64,000 nt of DNA, taken from Siphonodentalium dalli (Eukaryota > Mollusca > Scaphopoda > Gadilida > Siphonodentaliidae). A model generated the notes under the pieces. That model was not told where the DNA came from. It saw only the letters and a list, made by a program, of their open reading frames with translations, and made no database searches. The DNA lies in assembly GCA_032622095.1 (NCBI GenBank), contig CP136064.1:112272004-112336003 (forward strand). The letters run 5' to 3'. How positions within the stretch are numbered: position 1 is the stretch's first letter; the number at the start of each line of letters is the position of its first letter. Positions 33,041 to 46,100 of this stretch are shown in pieces. Position numbers and translations under genes: made by a program.

Positions 33041-35449
33041 AATATTAATGAGAATGTATTTGCTCAACATCTCCTCATTCAAATAGGTTCACATTGGACG
33101 TAGATATCTACATAGGTTCAGATTGGACGGATTTTATTCTGAAGTAGGCCCATATCAGGCCACAGTGAAAACACATTATAAATAGCGTGAAGTCGTGTCG
33201 ATGAACAAATGTAGTTTAAATATGGTCTTTTTAAACATGTGTTATATAGTTACCGGGGTATAACATATTTGATATGAATCGAAGACCCTTGTCCGGCAAA
33301 GCTTCTATCCATTATTATTCATTATATTTCGAACATGTTCTGGTCTAAAAAAAACGTGTGGTTGTTTAGCTAACAAACAATAGTGGTTACGTCAAACGTG
33401 ACCATAATTTGTATTGTGTAATTTTGTCACAAATAAACGTTATTAGACTCACTATCGCTTATAGCTATGTCATAAAACATTACAAATAATAAATCTGGGA
33501 CATTGGCGCTCGGAGCATAGCTGTGGTAACACCTACATATCACTGTTGCTATATGGTATCGGCTGAATGGTCTGTTCTAAACAAATAAACGGTCCCACTT
33601 AATCACCTCATTTTATAATAAAATATTCTGAATAACATCAATATTAATTGTTAGAAGCGTTTCGGAACATTGGTCTTCAATTCATATTTTTTATTGTTTT
33701 ATACCCACGAAACTATTTCAAAATTGTTATATGAAAAGATAATACTTCTTTTATTAATGCCAATATGGGCCCATTTCGAACGAAAATATTCCCATATTGG
33801 GCATATAGAGTGTATATTGAGGTTAAATGACCCCAATCTGAGCGTATTTCGCCGTTACGCAGAGGGGGTGGGTTCCGGGGACGTATACCGGGGTGGGTGG
33901 GTGCTCGATGGGACCAACCAACAATTTGTTCCGTAACTCACAGGGTGGGTGTCCAAAAATGGTCGTAAAAAACTGCCGAAAACGGAAACAAATTTGAACG
34001 CGGGGGTGGGTGGGTCCCAACAAGGGTCGAAAGGGAAAAAATCAGCATACGTCACTGAAAAAATTTTCCGACCCCCCCCCCCCCCCTGCGTTATGTGCTT
34101 ATTTTAACGAGAACGAATTAGTATGACCCAGAAAAGTGATAACTGGTCGAATTTATGTCAAGGGACACCTTTCGCATAATGAACTACTACTACACGAACA
34201 CTGCATTCTGTGACTGAGATTCATCTTGATCAAACCTTTTTAAATGATTGTATAGTATGGAATATCTACCCTACACTGATTGGTAACTACATATTGTTGT
34301 TGGACATCCTAGTGAAGCACATGTGATATATCAATGGAATGTTATATGCATCTATCCCTGTTGAAGATGCGTTCAAAGTAGAGGAAATTAATTAAATGAG
34401 TAATCATGGAGTACCAACGTAATTGAGATACATGAATATGTGTAAGTCTCTGACTATGGTGTCTAGCAGCGCTCCATTATACAAGGAGGGAGATATTGAT
34501 GGTAATGTTGATTTGAATCCTTAAAATGTTCAGTATGTTATTTACATGTTAAAGGCGTATCAAGAGATCCAGAATTCCAGTCTCCAGCTTATAAAATAAC
34601 ACAATTGGAACAAGAAGTGGCACTTAATAAACACAACGAATAATAAGGAAAAAACATTCCCGTTAATGGCAAGAACAAATATTATTTTATTTTACTTATT
34701 TTACTCATATTATTTATCTTTTGTAAGAAAGTGGCATCATATATCTGACAATGAGATATCGATGAAATGTCAAATAACATGCAGGCGTTCAACATGTTAT
34801 TCAGCGGTGTTGCATTCAATTATATTCCACATCTGGTAACTGAAAATCTGGAACCGTAAATACATCTTTAAATGTCCGTGTAATATTTTGAATCCCTGTG
34901 CTGTTTTCCCACACCCACATTATGTTATTAATTCATGTTCCGCATTACCAAGTATTGGTTATTGAAATAAAAGTATCAAACAAAATCAAACAAGGAATTA
35001 GCAACAGGGTACTACCTCACAATACTGTATGTTTTTTCTCTGAATTGTGTCGTCATATCTGTAGTTACGATTACGTTTTCAAGCCAAGCATGCATGCTAA
35101 CTTGAATGTCACTGCGTCGTCCCAATTTTGTCGTGTTTTTGATTATATTCAGCTGATAAAAGACGTTGTTCAGAAACAACATGTCAAGAAATATATGGTA
35201 AGTATTTTTGTATGTTATATAGTTGTGTATACATAGGTGGTTAAGTTCAAATCGGAATTGATTTGATGAGATTCCGAGTATAAAAATGGAGACTGGGGGA
35301 GAGGTACATCGAATCTGTTGTTTCCAAACTTGTTCTATTTGAGTATATTTTGGGCTAATATTTATTTATAAATGCCAACACTGTGACGTGAATGTGTAAG
35401 GTGATCCCGAGATGGAAATTCTAACAATTTGATAGCTTCTAAATAAAGT
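33041..35449. other. Mostly featureless; G-rich repeat remnant at about 33860-34090
   Basis: Sequence at 33860-34020 is rich in GGGTGGGTGGGT-type runs and ends near a 15-base C run (34072-34086). The rest is AT-rich without recognised genes. Confidence 0.4.
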
Positions 35450-35880
35450 TTATTTACGCGTGACTAAATTTCAGTCAACTTTTAACTAAGCTATTGGGTC
35501 AAAACTCCTCCGACTGAACAATTGCATGGTAACTAAATCTTGACTAACTAATTTTAGTCAATTCTTAACTAAACTATTGGGTAAAACTTTTCTCGTTAAA
35601 CATTTGGTGACTAAACAAATACTTACTATATTTGGTTACCTCGTTTTATTTAGTTAATTGTAATCCAAACAATGGGTCAAAATTAATTAGTCAGATTTTA
35701 ACACAATATGTAAATAATCATTGGGTTACATAAAGTAACCCAATGAAATAGGGTTATAAAATTAACAAAATATTTAGTAGACTTTTACTAAATTGAGTCA
35801 TGTGTGACTATATAAATTAGGTCAAAGGTGACTGAATATTTGGTGAAAAGTGACTAAATATTGGGTCACAATGGCCTTTC
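35450..35880. repeat. Field of short ACTAAA / ATTGGGTCA repeats with a central hairpin
   Basis: Motifs such as GTGACTAAATATTGGGTCA and TTTTAGTCAATTCTTAACTA recur, and the orientation tends to flip around CATTGGGTTAC-ATAAA-GTAACCCAATG at about 35727-35755, a perfect 11-bp stem. It is probably a decayed foldback element. Confidence 0.5.
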
Positions 35881-38822
35881 TTAACACATACAGCATTACT
35901 AAAAACAACAAAAGGGCTAAATATAACTTATTTGGTCGTCCAACAATGAAATAAGTGTTTAGTAAAGCTATAAAACAATACAACTAAAGGGATTTTGTTG
36001 TTTCTTTAATAATATACATGTAAACGCCCATATAAAAAGACAGGTTTTGGGTCAATTAGCGAGATCACCGAGGCGCTGCCATGTTGTATTCACCCAGCCC
36101 CCGTTCCGCAAAGTTCTCCAGGTCAAAGTTCTGGAGGTGCCTTCCACTGGTCAATTCTCCGACAGTGTTTTGGAAAACCTCGGGAAATATTGATTTTTAG
36201 TTGGAAGAAGCTGAATGCAATCGCACAGAAGGTGCATTATGGACTAATCCAACTATGACCTCCTGTGACGTGCGCATACAAGGACGCGAAACACTCAGGA
36301 ATGCTTGTTTGTGAATTATAAACAAGAGTACGTGTACAATATTAAACATAACCTAGATCGGTTAAAACATTTCTGACAATTTTTGTGAACACCGTCAAGA
36401 AGAGACTGATCCATTGGTTGAAAACTGACATGTGCTAGTGCATGTTGCCATAGATAAGCCACATGATTGGTCTAAACATTTCACTAAATTGTTTTATTTA
36501 TAACAACACGTGATATGAATTGACTAAATTCTCTTTCCCGAGTCTACGGCGGGAAATTGAATAAACATCGACAGGATAATGGTCAAAATCTAACTTAAAA
36601 CGTGTTGACTATATACAATTAACTAAATGTTATTTAAAGTGTTGGGGTAGGCGTCTGTACTTGCAATTGCAAGGTGGACAACTCACCACCGCTCATCGGA
36701 CAGCTAGCTACATCTCTGTTTTGAACTACTTGTTTTACAGTGATTTATTAATGTTGTGTTCTTAATGATCCACTCTGCCAGGTCTTTACAGTCATGTGAT
36801 ACGAATATGTTTTTATAACTTCGCTTCAACGGAAGTCACTAGCAGCAACTCTTTGTGTCATCGTTTGTTTACATAATTAAGTCTTGAAGTCTGACCATAT
36901 AGTTGATATATTTGGCTAAAATATAGCACTGAGCAACAGCAGTTGTATACACATGCACGACGTGTTCTCTATTATAACACAGTTCTTTTGTAAGCTTGGT
37001 CAACTCCCATAACCACTGGAAGTACTATGGTATTGGAAATTAACAGATCAATGGCTTTCCGATGGATTGTTATACTTTGCCATTAAACTAATATTTTGCA
37101 GTAATTTTCTCGGTTTATATCTATTACAATCGAATATAATACAAAATACAAGTAAGGCCATTAACTCATCAATCAATATTGGCCATTCTAGAGACTAACA
37201 TGTACAACAAAAATGCATGCAAGCCAATGCTTGCGTAATTTGTTCAATGACATAGTTATTAATAAGTGTAGGTGAGAAATCGATGTTATCGAGGACGATT
37301 ATCATGATAACCTACAAAGGACACATGAATGATGTAAGGGCGTTGCTATATTCAATATGTAGTTCGTTTTGTATTGCCGACCAATAAGATCAACCGTCTT
37401 GTTATATAGCGACGTCGGAAAAGATTGCGCAGGCGTGATATAGCATAACTATAGCTGATTTCGGTAGTCATGCTGCCTTCTTAGATCTACCTAGACGACA
37501 GCAACTTACTGAGTAACACACCCACATATCCCGGGTGTTCCCCATGTCTACTAACTTTCTTAAGAACAACCTGACACTGAATGAGTGGTGCGATCAATAT
37601 GATATCGAATTTAGTCAAATATAGTGAAATACATGTGACATATGTTACTCCACCTATTGCTTGTTCGTACGGTTAAACAATATTTTCTTTTATATTGACA
37701 GTATATACAACTAGCGTCGCGGCCCAGTACAACCTGCCATGTACAGTTTAGCATAAATACCGGAACAAATTCAAATATCTCATATCCGATATTCAATATT
37801 ATGCCATTTCATTTCAAGATATTTCTGAGACATTAAACTAATATAATATCAGCAATAATAATAATATCGGTGACCAGATTGGATGCCATCTTATCTCAAG
37901 CTCACACAACCAGCCTGCGTGTTAACATTGATAATTAGGCAGCAGATATAAGAAGACGTAATATTCAAGAATACTCGCTATGGTAACAGTGATGCTATTT
38001 GGGGCTTTATGACACACCTCTGTTGACAAAACCGTGAGTGTATATTCCATATTCACACATTTCTTTGGACAGACATTGCTCGTATATTTGTGATCTGATT
38101 GAGAACTTATAATTGACTGGTCAATCATTAGATGATGGCGGTCGTTCCAGGCGTTTGGTGGGACAATCATAACTGCTCAATTAATTAAATCACAAATATA
38201 TGAGCACATCTCTACGCTCCAAAGATAGATGTGAATATGGAAAATATATCAGTCAGCAACGCAAATGGAGACAAGAAAATGCAAATGTTCTTAAGTTTCC
38301 ACGCGGACGTTCTTTATGTTCCACAAGATCAAATCAACCAGAAACGCTATTTATTGTTAGGTACAAATGGAATCTACTCGCACAATAAGTACTTTACAAT
38401 TGACTTCCATCTAATATGACTTGGAACAGTAATTCTAAGTAGCATCATGATTGTGTGCCCAAACCAATTTTGTAAATTTTACAAAAACATTTGGCAATGA
38501 AATGTGTTTAACTAGTTAGCTGCTGGCATGGCAGTTGAAAGACAATGGCAATTTGATAACTCGATCCACGACATATATTAATAAACAAATTAGAATTAGA
38601 ATGAAGTTAAATAACTACCTTCACAATTCACAGTGGCTTTATGAGTGTCTTATAATATTCTCCAGCGAAATGACCGAAGAGACTTTATATCATTATCCAG
38701 ATAATGTTGATCGCGTGTGCATGAATATATTGTTCACACGTGTTTAATCAAGACGAAAATTGGCATATGTTGATTATATTCGGTAAATAATCCGGAAATT
38801 TTCCTATTGTGTTTTATAAGTC
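35881..38822. other. No supported gene
   Basis: A short GC-richer patch at 36050-36300 and a Cys-containing minus frame at 37922-38170 were examined and not called. This is presumed intron or intergenic DNA. Confidence 0.3.
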
Positions 38823-38915
38823 GGTTATATCATGGCTAGAATAGTTAACTCGAAATACCCACTCGTCAACGACTCGTGGATATTTTTCGTATACGATTAT
38901 CACCATGATATAACC
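38823..38915. repeat. 93-bp hairpin
   Basis: GGTTATATCATGG pairs with CCATGATATAACC at the outer ends. An inner GTTAACTCGAAATA segment roughly pairs with TATTTTTCGTATAC, and ACTCGT with ACGAGT near the centre. Confidence 0.65.
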
Positions 38916-39720
38916 TATACATGACAAATATTCACCATTTGTATTCTTATCAAATAATAATATTTAGTTACATTTCTTATATTATTGTCGACTACGGCGG
39001 TTTAATCTGGAGACATCTATGATAAACAAACCTCTAAAATTGGAATCTGCCATATATATGTGTCAAAATTTACAGTTTCTGCATATTTTACACTCACATA
39101 TGGCTGATGATACACAACAATGATGAAACCATACATATGCGGTAAAAATACTCCGGAAAATACATTTTTGGTCATTTGTTAAATACTCAATAGATCGTGG
39201 ATTTTTGGGGTGGGAAAACATCAAATATTTTGAGATTTGCAAATTAGGACTTAGTTCATGTTTTAGCATATAGAATCAAAATGAATTGTCCTGATCCTTC
39301 CTGTATAGAAGCTATCGCATGATATGTGTGAACGAACATTTTAAATGTATATTTTTCTCCAAACAATACAGATTTGTTTAAAGAATAAGATATATTTTAT
39401 CTCAAATAAACTTAACTGACTACAACATATATTTTATATTATTATTATATATTATTTATATATTCGTTTGAGTATAAAATGATATGGTCCCACAAATGGC
39501 CGGGTTTAGGGTACTGTCCACTCTAAATAAGATAACGCTAATAGTTCTGAACAGCATCGCTAAGCCCTACCATGCAACAACATTACAATTCAACAGGACC
39601 CACCAGCATCATAACAAATTAGCAGGACCACTTAACGGGGGTGAATACGATAATGAATTGAAATCTGTACGTTTCATGTGCATATAGCTCTACACTTGTA
39701 GAATATTAAACATCACATAC

Positions 39721-39808
39721 CTGACTCTGATGAGGACGATTCGGTTGCTTCACAGCGGGGAATCATAACAAGGCATATGGTACACACTAATATAACCGCC
39801 ACATCCAT
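39721..39808 (-). CDS. Candidate first coding exon with signal peptide
   Basis: On the minus strand an ATG opens 29 codons and one further base before a GTATGT donor. The peptide MDVAVILVCTICLVMIPRCE, then ATESSSSES, has a hydrophobic core of about 14 residues and a plausible cleavage site after the small residues, as in secreted proteins. The phase-1 donor matches the phase-1 acceptors of all the Cys-rich and EGF exons downstream on this strand. The joined codon to the EGF exon at 27640 is G+AA (glutamate). The distance, 12 kb, is plausible for an animal intron, but the link is inferred. Confidence 0.5.
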
Positions 39809-40170
39809 CCTGTATGTGGTTATCATCTAATGATCTAAAGGGTAGTGTCTCAGTGATTTTAAAACAGAATATATATCATGGACTTTCCACGTGAGCCTCA
39901 CAGTCATGTTGACTATTGAACATTATACACTCACATTATGCAGGTTATATTCATAACTTAGAATATACTCTTATTGCCAGATTGATTTCACAGATTACTA
40001 AAACCTACAGGCAAGAATTCGTTATGTATCTCATTTAATATTAATGATAATGCATTATGTTTATTCATAAAAGCGACAACTGATCGAGTTACATTAATAT
40101 ATATGATCATGAGATCTGGCCTCAATTCTGACTTGGGCAGCACCATTTTGGTAACCTTAAATCACACAAT

Positions 40171-40466
40171 TTTATTCATCGTGTCATGGAGACGCCCACA
40201 TATAAGTTTGAATTAAAATCTGCGAAATAATGTTTGATCAATTTTGGTGCCCCGTCCCCGATTCTCACTCTTGAACCGAAATTACCACTTCGGGAAATGT
40301 AGACTACACCATAAAGTTTATTATTCACTGAGCTGTATACGTATATGTATAAGTTTGGAGGAAAATTCCGATAAAAATAACCCTGACTTTGAATGACACT
40401 ATCTTTTCTCTGTACAATGAAGATGCAATGTGTTTGGTGGAACAACACATGTGTTCTCGACCCCAA
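40171..40466 (-). CDS. Unrecognised frame ending at an overlapping AATAAA
   Basis: The minus-strand frame covers about 96 residues. Its last part (GDGAPKLIKHYFADFNSNLY, then VGVSMTR) reads as plausible protein. The stop TGA shares its final base with AATAAA (40171-40176 on the plus strand). I recognise no family and no clear acceptor, so a terminal exon or chance are both possible. Confidence 0.2.
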
Positions 40467-43352
40467 TCCCTAACAAGTGGAGTGTCGTTTTGGCTACGGT
40501 ATCTTCAAACCACATCAGTATATTTAATATATTATGGAGATGACTATATTTATGTTAGGTATACATCGGCTTAAAAATATAATGTATTCATTTCCCTGGC
40601 ATGAAGTAGAAATAGTACAAGTATAAAACAGATAAGAGAAAGTGCCATACAAGAGATTGGCGGAATAACAGGATCTTCTTGTTGGTTTTTGGTCACAATA
40701 CCATTCCAAATAGGTAGAGCAAGCTTGTGAAGTCACTTTGCCCACAATTTTGAATAAAATGAACTGCCACCCACCCCCCCCCCCCCTCCGATAAAAAGTC
40801 ACAAACTGGAAATATAGAATAAAACAGAAATAAACGCAATTGTTATGAGAATTTACGAAGTCCATACAATATTCCACTTGACATATAATATTTGACAATG
40901 ATATGAGTTTGAAAAACCCATACATGTATATGATGAGCAAATTATGTTTAGAATTTCCATATACATTGAATTTGTGACCTGCATTGCAATTCAAAACTAT
41001 TTTGGCATTTAAATTACCATGCACAGTTATAATTTTGATCCAAAAAAGGTAACTGTGATATTGGTTGAAACTAATGCATATTTTCGTTTATATTTTCCCA
41101 ACAGTCCAACAATTTAAAGACAAATGGAAGAGACAATTTCGGTGACCCAAAATTATGCATTCAAACAATTATCTACTCTGACTATCGCGCGCGACGAAGC
41201 GATTCAATCGCTATCGGTGTGAATATAAAAATTCCGAGCTTTGAATCGCTACGGACGACAGAAAACGCCGGTAAAAAAACGCGCGCTCGCGCCCGGTGTG
41301 AATTGACATTAAGTGTTTCATACAAAACACTTACAACGCATGGAAGATCCACATTCAGTCGAAAGCCATACATGTAGATATATTGAAAATTATTTTTTCA
41401 CAACGCGTGTGTCATGACTGGAATTATATCCCAGAAGATGTGGTTGAAGCATCAACCGTTTTTCTTTTCAAAGAACCAATTGGACTTACATTTCAGGGCG
41501 CAGCTTCTTAAGCAAGGACTTGCATGTTAGATTAGCTTATGATGGAGTTAATCTAAGAAGTAAAGTGGTTCTTATGATGTTTCTTTTCCATTTCAAGAAC
41601 GCGTTTCATAAAACAATCTTAAGTCCATCTTAAGTAGATATTTAAGTTCCTGCACATGTAGTTACTGGTCCGCGTCCGTTTACTACAGCTATGCGCTGAA
41701 CATATTGGTTCTGTGTATGTATATGCCAAGGTATATACGTTGTCTGGATATATTATAGTTAGTACAGCCTGTCTAAGCATACTTGGGATATTGTAATGAA
41801 ATGGCGATAATCAGTATACGTTGTGAACAAATACCGTACTCTTACAGAACAGTGCATCTGCTGTAATATTTTTCAAGGACGATACGCAATATATCTTTAC
41901 GCCAAATTGTTGTAATTTAACATCGCGGTGCAATCAAATCGAGGTTCCCTCTTTGGGAAAAGTTGACCAATCAAATTCAGCCATGTATCCCTGTATCTGT
42001 GATCATGTACTTGAAACAATGGGTATAACTGTTAGGAATATACTCCGCGGATATTAACCTATTCTATTACATGTACTTATGGAACTTTGTCAGCTGCGTT
42101 ATTCTGTGTTCCGGCATTTGTATACATGTCATCCAATAACTAGCTATAAGTTCTTCCTCCATACGACTTTTTGTTCAATCGATTGGAACATCTCACATTT
42201 ATTTTCACAAAATAGTGGCACAATTTCGGGGTTTGTGTGGGTCTAAAATACGAAAGTGCGAAAATTCAAGTACGGCAGTACTCAAAGTTGGTTGAACATA
42301 AAGTACAAATTTTGTCGACATTATTACAAATTTAGTGGTGCCCATGTCAAACTATGACGTTTTCGTATGTTTCTCAAATATACGGGAACACATCGGTTTG
42401 AAATGCAAACTTATGATGAAAATTAACTTTCTAAAATGCTAAAGTATGTCTAACATAAAGATGAGCGGCGCTGAAGGCGGACAACTCAATTGTATAAAAT
42501 TTCTCACCGGCCTGTTCCGGACCATATATAGTATAGACAATTTCACAAAAGATCTTAATATTATTTTAGGTCGGGTGTGACGGGGGGGGGGGGGCAGAAC
42601 ACCAATAGATATATAGCCTATACATGCATATGTACAGGGTTTTGTTGTTTCATTTTTATGGCGTAGTTCACCGACCGTTTGTATATATCATATTCGTTTT
42701 AGCTGTTTTGCAGTGAATTGCACTACCAGAAGTGGAGGCCGACTGCAAGTTGATTGTCAAATACGTTTTAGTTCGTAAGTGGTATTGGAAGATGCGTAAA
42801 CCATGGCGCATTGTTTGTGACATCCACCAGTTGCGGTGCCATATTTATGTCGTTAGCTGTCTTCTTTATATTCGTGATTCTTAGTGGAAGAATTATCAGT
42901 GGTGGCACATGCGTCTCTATCAATTAAGAATTGTTTGTATGAAAAGTGCAGAAATGAGATAAAGTATTGTAAAGTTGTATTTATTATATGCCAGGTGTTA
43001 CGTGTCATTCCCATATATTTCCCATCACTAAATCCAGCATTCTGATTGGTCGGCGCCCACGTGGCTAGTTGCAGTTATTTCTCGGTGAATGCGCAACGCC
43101 TTATAACACCAAGCTCATAACACCATCGATACGTCATTGGGTTTGGAAAGACGAACGCGTAATGTTTTGGGCGCATTTGGACTCGCGCAGGATTGACTTA
43201 ATACATCATCGGATTTCAATACGAAGAGAAATTGTTCCTATTAACTTTTGCCAAGGGTGCTATTGTGTATTTTGGGCTGATCTTGTCACGATACACTTTT
43301 CGATTTAAATACATTTACAAAAGTGGCTTTTTCGCACAATGTATATAAATAT
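40467..43352. other. No supported gene; homopolymer runs and a GC patch
   Basis: There is a 13-base C run at 40774-40786 and a 13-base G run at 42582-42594. A CpG-rich patch lies at about 41185-41310 (GCGATTCAATCGCTATCGGT and a CGCGCGCTCGCG run), which may be the end of an unidentified element. No coding exons are recognised. Confidence 0.35.
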
Positions 43353-43509
43353 AAGGATTAACTGTCATGTGGACTATTTTTATGGAGATGTAACCGTGAG
43401 GTAAGTGGTCATAACTTGCATGTAAAACCCTTCGGGTTTTACACAAGTTATGTCCACTTACCTCACGGTTACATCTCCATAAAAACAGTCCACATGACAG
43501 TTAATCCTT
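43353..43509. mobile_element. 157-bp near-perfect palindrome
   Basis: AAGGATTAACTGTCATGTGG at the left is matched by CCACATGACAGTTAATCCTT at the right. Pairing continues through ATGGAGATGTAACCGTGAGG and AAGTGG to a TGTAAAACCC-TTC-GGGTTTTACA centre at about 43432. Only a few bases are unpaired. It is a fresh foldback MITE or an inverted duplication. Confidence 0.9.
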
Positions 43510-43965
43510 ATTTATCTTTTTTCAGATACAAGATAATTACAGCTCAAATATGGATGACTTGCGTCAATTTGACTTAGAACGGACATTCTGTTTCAGCCAC
43601 AGTCTGAGTAAACTCATACCTAAATATTCATTACAACATTGAATATTAGGTCTGACGGATAACATCGCTATCTCATTTCCAAGTCCTCGGGATTCCGTAA
43701 TCAGATTGATTGCGTAAATTATTTTCCGTCCAATGAAACCACATGGGTTAATAAACAAGTGTTAGTGGGCGGAGACTCCCATAATGTCACCTCTAAATAT
43801 AGTAACAGAGTCGGTATTTCTCCGATCGAAAGTGATGCTTGCAAATACAACCGAGACAGAAAAAATGGCTTCGATACGATTCGGATTAATTTGAAGGATG
43901 TGCTAGACCTGATAGATAGGCCTGCGCATGGTACCAACTTGGCCTCCCATAAATATAAATAGAAC
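43510..43965. other. No supported gene
   Basis: Short overlapping frames without domains occur here. It lies downstream of the ZAD-like copy 2. Confidence 0.3.
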
Positions 43966-44277
43966 TCACTCATGTCCGTGTATTTGATTTACTTTATTGT
44001 AACATGGTTTGCAAATCAAATTATTTGTCGTAAAAAAGTCATCTGAAAGTTAAACACCGAGGAAATTACTTAATTTTATGCTTTTAAATAGCTCTAAAGC
44101 ATCATTTTTGATGACGACCTTATTTTTTGCTCTCGGATGCAGCTTTCCGGTTGATGCAGCGAGTTCATCTCCCGAAAAAGAATAGTCGCACACACGACAA
44201 ATATTATCTTCTGTAAGTTTATGTCGCGACACGGGCCATTGTAATTGCGAAGCACAACAAATAACACGTGGGGACAC
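43966..44277 (-). pseudogene. ZAD-like CxxC...CxxC domain exon, copy 2
   Basis: After ATTGACAG on the minus strand the frame encodes ICRVCDYSFSGDE, a basic spacer (KLHPRAKNKVVIKN), the helix DALELFKSIKLSNFLGV, an in-frame TAA, then LSDDFFTTNNLICKPCYNKV and NQIHGHE. Apart from that single stop the whole two-Cys-pair unit is in one frame, making this the better-preserved copy. It aligns with 5941-6480 at both Cys pairs and at the NGHE/HGHE end. Known ZAD-like domains mediate dimerisation of DNA-binding proteins. Whether this copy ever did so is unknown. No partner exons are recognised. Confidence 0.6.
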
Positions 44278-45009
44278 CTGTCAATCATCGATGTATTTTT
44301 TAAAATCCGTGACGTCATTATGGGGAAGCTCTTCGCTGAATAGAAATGGTTTTGGCGACATTAGCTCCAGACTCTAGATTTCAAATATAGAGTCGACGTT
44401 CACCCAGACTGGTTCAGCCACATCTCGATAAACATCTTCATCTTCAAGTTGAACTTGTCAGCTTCCAGTGTCGAGTGCGGTTTTTGTCCGAACTCTTACT
44501 TTCTTTCTCCGATACCATTCATTCCCGAGCTTTCTCTATCTGAAAAAAAAGAAGCAATCTAAGATAATTTAACCATCCACATTAACAACCCAGCCCAACG
44601 AATTCATCAGCACACCCATCTAATGTATTATTCCATCCCATCAACTCAGAAATTGATCATGTCCATGCATTCACCAATCAATATAATCGTTGACCAGTCC
44701 ACCCATCGACATGTAAACAAACATTCGTCTACTCGCCCGTCCATCCATGTATAAACACATATTCATGCAGACTATATATAACTTATTGATATTGCGACAC
44801 ACCAACCCATCCAGTGATGACATACATCCTATTTTCTGATTTAACAAAGCCAGATTGCCCGAAGTCAAACAGGACATCGCCAGCCAGATGACCGCTCCAC
44901 TGGGTAAAACAAAACTGTTTATATATATATATATATATATCTCTTTATTTTGAAGCAGATTATTGGTCAACTTTTGTTTAGGATTTCTCTAAATCGACAC
45001 AAAAATACT
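44278..45009. other. No supported gene; AT microsatellite at 44920-44940
   Basis: Sequence is low in complexity, with repeated CCATCCA/CCCATC motifs at 44570-44830 and an AT run of about ten units. Confidence 0.4.
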
Positions 45010-46100
45010 GACCTTACGTTTCTTCGGCATGGAATAAAAAGGAGAAATCTTTATATGGTAAAGATAAAGAGCGTTTGCCTCAGTTCTCCACAATAAAATT
45101 TAAAAAGTTCATCTATTCCAATATCTTTCAAACCCCGCCCAAAATGTTATTGACGACATAATAAACCTTGAAAGGACGAGCCCGAATTAAACGTTCACAA
45201 AATTGTAATGTGTAAATATTATCAACAAGGCGGCATAAAGGTGGCCAAAATTAAGGAATTTATCGACGCCCTAAAAATAACCTGGCCCAGGAGATTTACC
45301 ACAAAAGACGCAAACTGGATAAGTATTGCACTCGAATTATTATCTGATCTACTATTTCTCAAAATACCTCGAATCATTAAAGGGCACAATCAAAACCCAT
45401 AATGGCTTGGACATATTTACTCAAGAATCTACACAGTGAATATCTAAACTCAATTACACTATACATGTTTACTGTTTACCGTATCAACACACAGTTGATG
45501 AAGCTGTCACATATACTTGACCAAACACTATTAAATAAAGCAAGCCCCGTGATTCCCTGGCAGTTGTCATTGCTTCTAAAAAGTATTTGGGTTTCCAAGG
45601 ATTTTGATGATATTCTCTTATCGGATAAAACGACAAAACCTTCCTCAATTCAGACTTGGACATACCAATATTCAAGTACCATGGACATATACATTCGCAC
45701 TGCCGTTTAATTCTCTATCTAACACCAGGTTACGATGGTTCCAGTTCCACATAAATAACATAATTTTGGCGACACAACAGTTAATCCAGAAGTTGAAAAG
45801 TACTAACTAAAGTGACGGTAAGATGTAAAATGATAGAATCAATATCTCATATCATCTTTGACTGTCCTGTAGTATCACGCTTCTTAAGAACAGTACAATG
45901 CTGGTTGAACAGCGACATACAAGCTATCCTACTTACAAAATATATACGAACTCATATAGAAAAGATCAATGCTTTGAGGGGCGACAGACTGTTGACATTT
46001 TAAGAGGAATGGGGAACTTTGACAAAAGCTCGATATGGCAATCAAAACAGTTGTGATACAGAACCCATATATACCCTCAATACAAGTACTGGAACCAGCT
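45010..46100 (+). mobile_element. L1/Tx1-type LINE, 3' fragment
   Basis: Plus-strand frames give CKYYQQGGIKVAKIKEFIDA with LKITWPRR, then TRLRWFQFHINNIILATQQL and ISHIIFDCPVVSRFLRTVQC. These match the thumb/C-terminal part of the same LINE clade as 9160-13330 (compare NYASGGCKMIDIKTFINSMK and LKWFQYRINTHII there). Several frameshifts separate the pieces. The endonuclease and polymerase palm are absent, so this is a 5'-truncated insertion. Divergence from the 9-13 kb copy shows it is an independent, older insertion. Confidence 0.8.

Noticed and set aside
33823-34055. Proline-rich minus frames
   Set aside because: They are translations of GGGTGGGT-type low-complexity repeats, not protein.
37922-38170. 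Cys-containing minus frame as a further module of the secreted gene
   Set aside because: Cysteine spacing fits no module and there is no phase-1 acceptor and donor pair.
40524-41024. 166-codon minus frame
   Set aside because: It runs through a C/G homopolymer and low-complexity aromatic-rich sequence. It looks like chance openness of AT-rich DNA.
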